Shown here: one piece after another, positions 5,681 to 6,160 of the stretch
Position numbering within the stretch: the first letter of the stretch is position 1
How the letters are laid out: the number at the start of each line of letters is the position of its first letter
Assembly: GCA_018820005.1 (NCBI GenBank)
Contig: JAHJOS010000307.1
Coordinates: 1 to 6,160 of the forward strand
Direction: 5' to 3'
Source of the DNA: Alphaproteobacteria bacterium
GTDB lineage: Bacteria; Pseudomonadota; Alphaproteobacteria; Rhizobiales; Devosiaceae
DNA length: 6,160 bases
Notes under the pieces: generated by a model
What the model saw: only the letters and a program-made list of their open reading frames with translations
Databases searched by the model: none
Told to the model about the DNA's origin: nothing
Made by a program: the position numbers and the translations under genes

Positions 5681-5715
5681 CTGTTCCAAAAACCGGCTTC
5701 CACTTTTTGGGGAGG
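5681..5715. repeat. Relic of a dispersed alphaproteobacterial palindromic repeat between livG and livF
   Basis: The stretch CTGTTCCAAAAACCGGCTTC followed by CACTTTTTGGGG closely resembles the dispersed intergenic palindrome I know from Rhizobiales genomes (CTGTTCCGAAAACCGGTTTC, then CACTTTTCGGG). CCAAAAA (5686-5692) and TTTTTGG (5704-5710) form a 7-bp stem with an 11-base loop. Two further G-T pairs can extend it into the ribosome binding site of livF. Identification is from memory of the motif; only one copy lies in this window. Confidence 0.6.
5709..5715 (+). promoter_or_regulatory. Strong ribosome binding site of livF
   Basis: GGGGAGG lies 7 bases before ATG 5723 and fixes that start. Its first two to four bases are also the right arm of the neighbouring palindrome, so folding could hide part of it. 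Confidence 0.8.
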
Positions 5716-5722
5716 CTGCGTA

Positions 5723-6160
5723 ATGGCCCTGATCGAACTGAAACATGTCGTGGGTGGTTATGGCGGCGCGCCGATCCTCAATGGCGTCGACATGGCGATC
5801 GAGCAATCCGATATCGGCGTGATCGTGGGCCCCAATGGCGCGGGCAAATCAACCACGCTCAAGGCCATTTTCGGTCTGCTCAAGGTGACCGGCGGCACGA
5901 TTGAATTTTTGGGCGAGAACGTCGCCAATTCCCTGCCCGACAAGCTCGTGCCCAAGGGGCTGAGCTTTGTGCCGCAGGAAAAGAACGTCTTTACCTCCAT
6001 GAGCGTGGAAGAGAACCTCGAGATGGGGGCCTTCACCCGGCGCGACAGTTTTGTCGAGACCATGGAGTGGGTCTATGAAATGTTCCCGGTGCTGGCAGAA
6101 AAGCGGCGCCAGCCAGCGGGCGAGCTCTCGGGCGGCCAGCGCCAGATGGTGGCCATGGGA
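5723..6160 (+). CDS. livF: Branched-chain amino acid-type ABC transporter ATP-binding protein LivF, 3' end missing
   Basis: This is the second ATPase of the HAAT-type importer, expected to pair with LivG. Of the protein, 146 residues are visible; full-length LivF is usually about 235. It begins MALIELKHVVGGYGGAPILN, typical of LivF. Walker A GPNGAGKST is at 36-44, the Q-loop SFVPQEKNVF has Gln85, and the signature LSGGQR is at 135-140. The sequence stops at MVAMG before Walker B. ATG 5723 has the GGGGAGG site 7 bases upstream. The gap from livG is 52 bases and the genes are clearly one operon; permease and binding-protein genes are expected beyond the window. Confidence 0.94.
   Translation, partial: MALIELKHVVGGYGGAPILNGVDMAIEQSDIGVIVGPNGAGKSTTLKAIFGLLKVTGGTIEFLGENVANSLPDKLVPKGLSFVPQEKNVFTSMSVEENLEMGAFTRRDSFVETMEWVYEMFPVLAEKRRQPAGELSGGQRQMVAMG

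Noticed and set aside
5707..5904. 65-codon frame overlapping the beginning of livF
   Set aside because: It is out of frame with the unmistakable LivF sequence and rich in Arg, as expected for a shadow frame.

Overview
The window is high-GC bacterial DNA with every supported gene on the + strand. The protein types suggest an alphaproteobacterium, probably Hyphomicrobiales, possibly Devosia-like. They include rhizobial-style chemoreceptors, a short MgsA, paired LivG/LivF ATPases and a dispersed palindrome of the 'TTCCGAAAACCGGTTTCCACTTTT' kind familiar from that order. The genus is inferred, not shown.

Bases 1-3892 form a chemotaxis segment. The window opens inside a membrane chemoreceptor: the end of its periplasmic sensor, one transmembrane helix, HAMP units and a complete signalling hairpin. 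After a 228-base gap comes a soluble globin-coupled chemoreceptor, a heme oxygen sensor fused directly to a methyl-accepting signalling domain. It ends in an xWxxF pentapeptide of the type that tethers CheR/CheB. The two receptors share 46 identical residues at the hairpin tip, so they probably signal to the same CheA/CheW array. Upstream of the globin receptor is a near-perfect FNR/FixK/Anr-type box (TTGATCTGCGTCAA). A -10-like hexamer lies exactly at class II activator spacing, which suggests that the oxygen sensor is itself made in response to low oxygen. A strong intrinsic terminator closes the segment.

Bases 3893-4768 hold two small metabolic or unknown genes: a DUF1801 protein (frataxin-like fold family, function unknown) and a methylglyoxal synthase (mgsA) with all catalytic residues present. 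A 36-codon open frame with a good Shine-Dalgarno lies in front of the DUF1801 gene and overlaps one of its possible start codons.

Bases 4888-6160 begin a branched-chain-amino-acid-type (HAAT) ABC transporter cluster: livG complete and livF cut by the window end. The 52-base livG-livF gap holds a palindromic repeat relic next to the livF ribosome binding site. It can also be read as a 17-codon frame joined to both neighbours by one-base stop/start overlaps.

No tRNA, rRNA, CRISPR array, insertion sequence or prophage gene was seen. The standout regulatory observation is the oxygen-responsive promoter architecture in front of the oxygen-sensing receptor.
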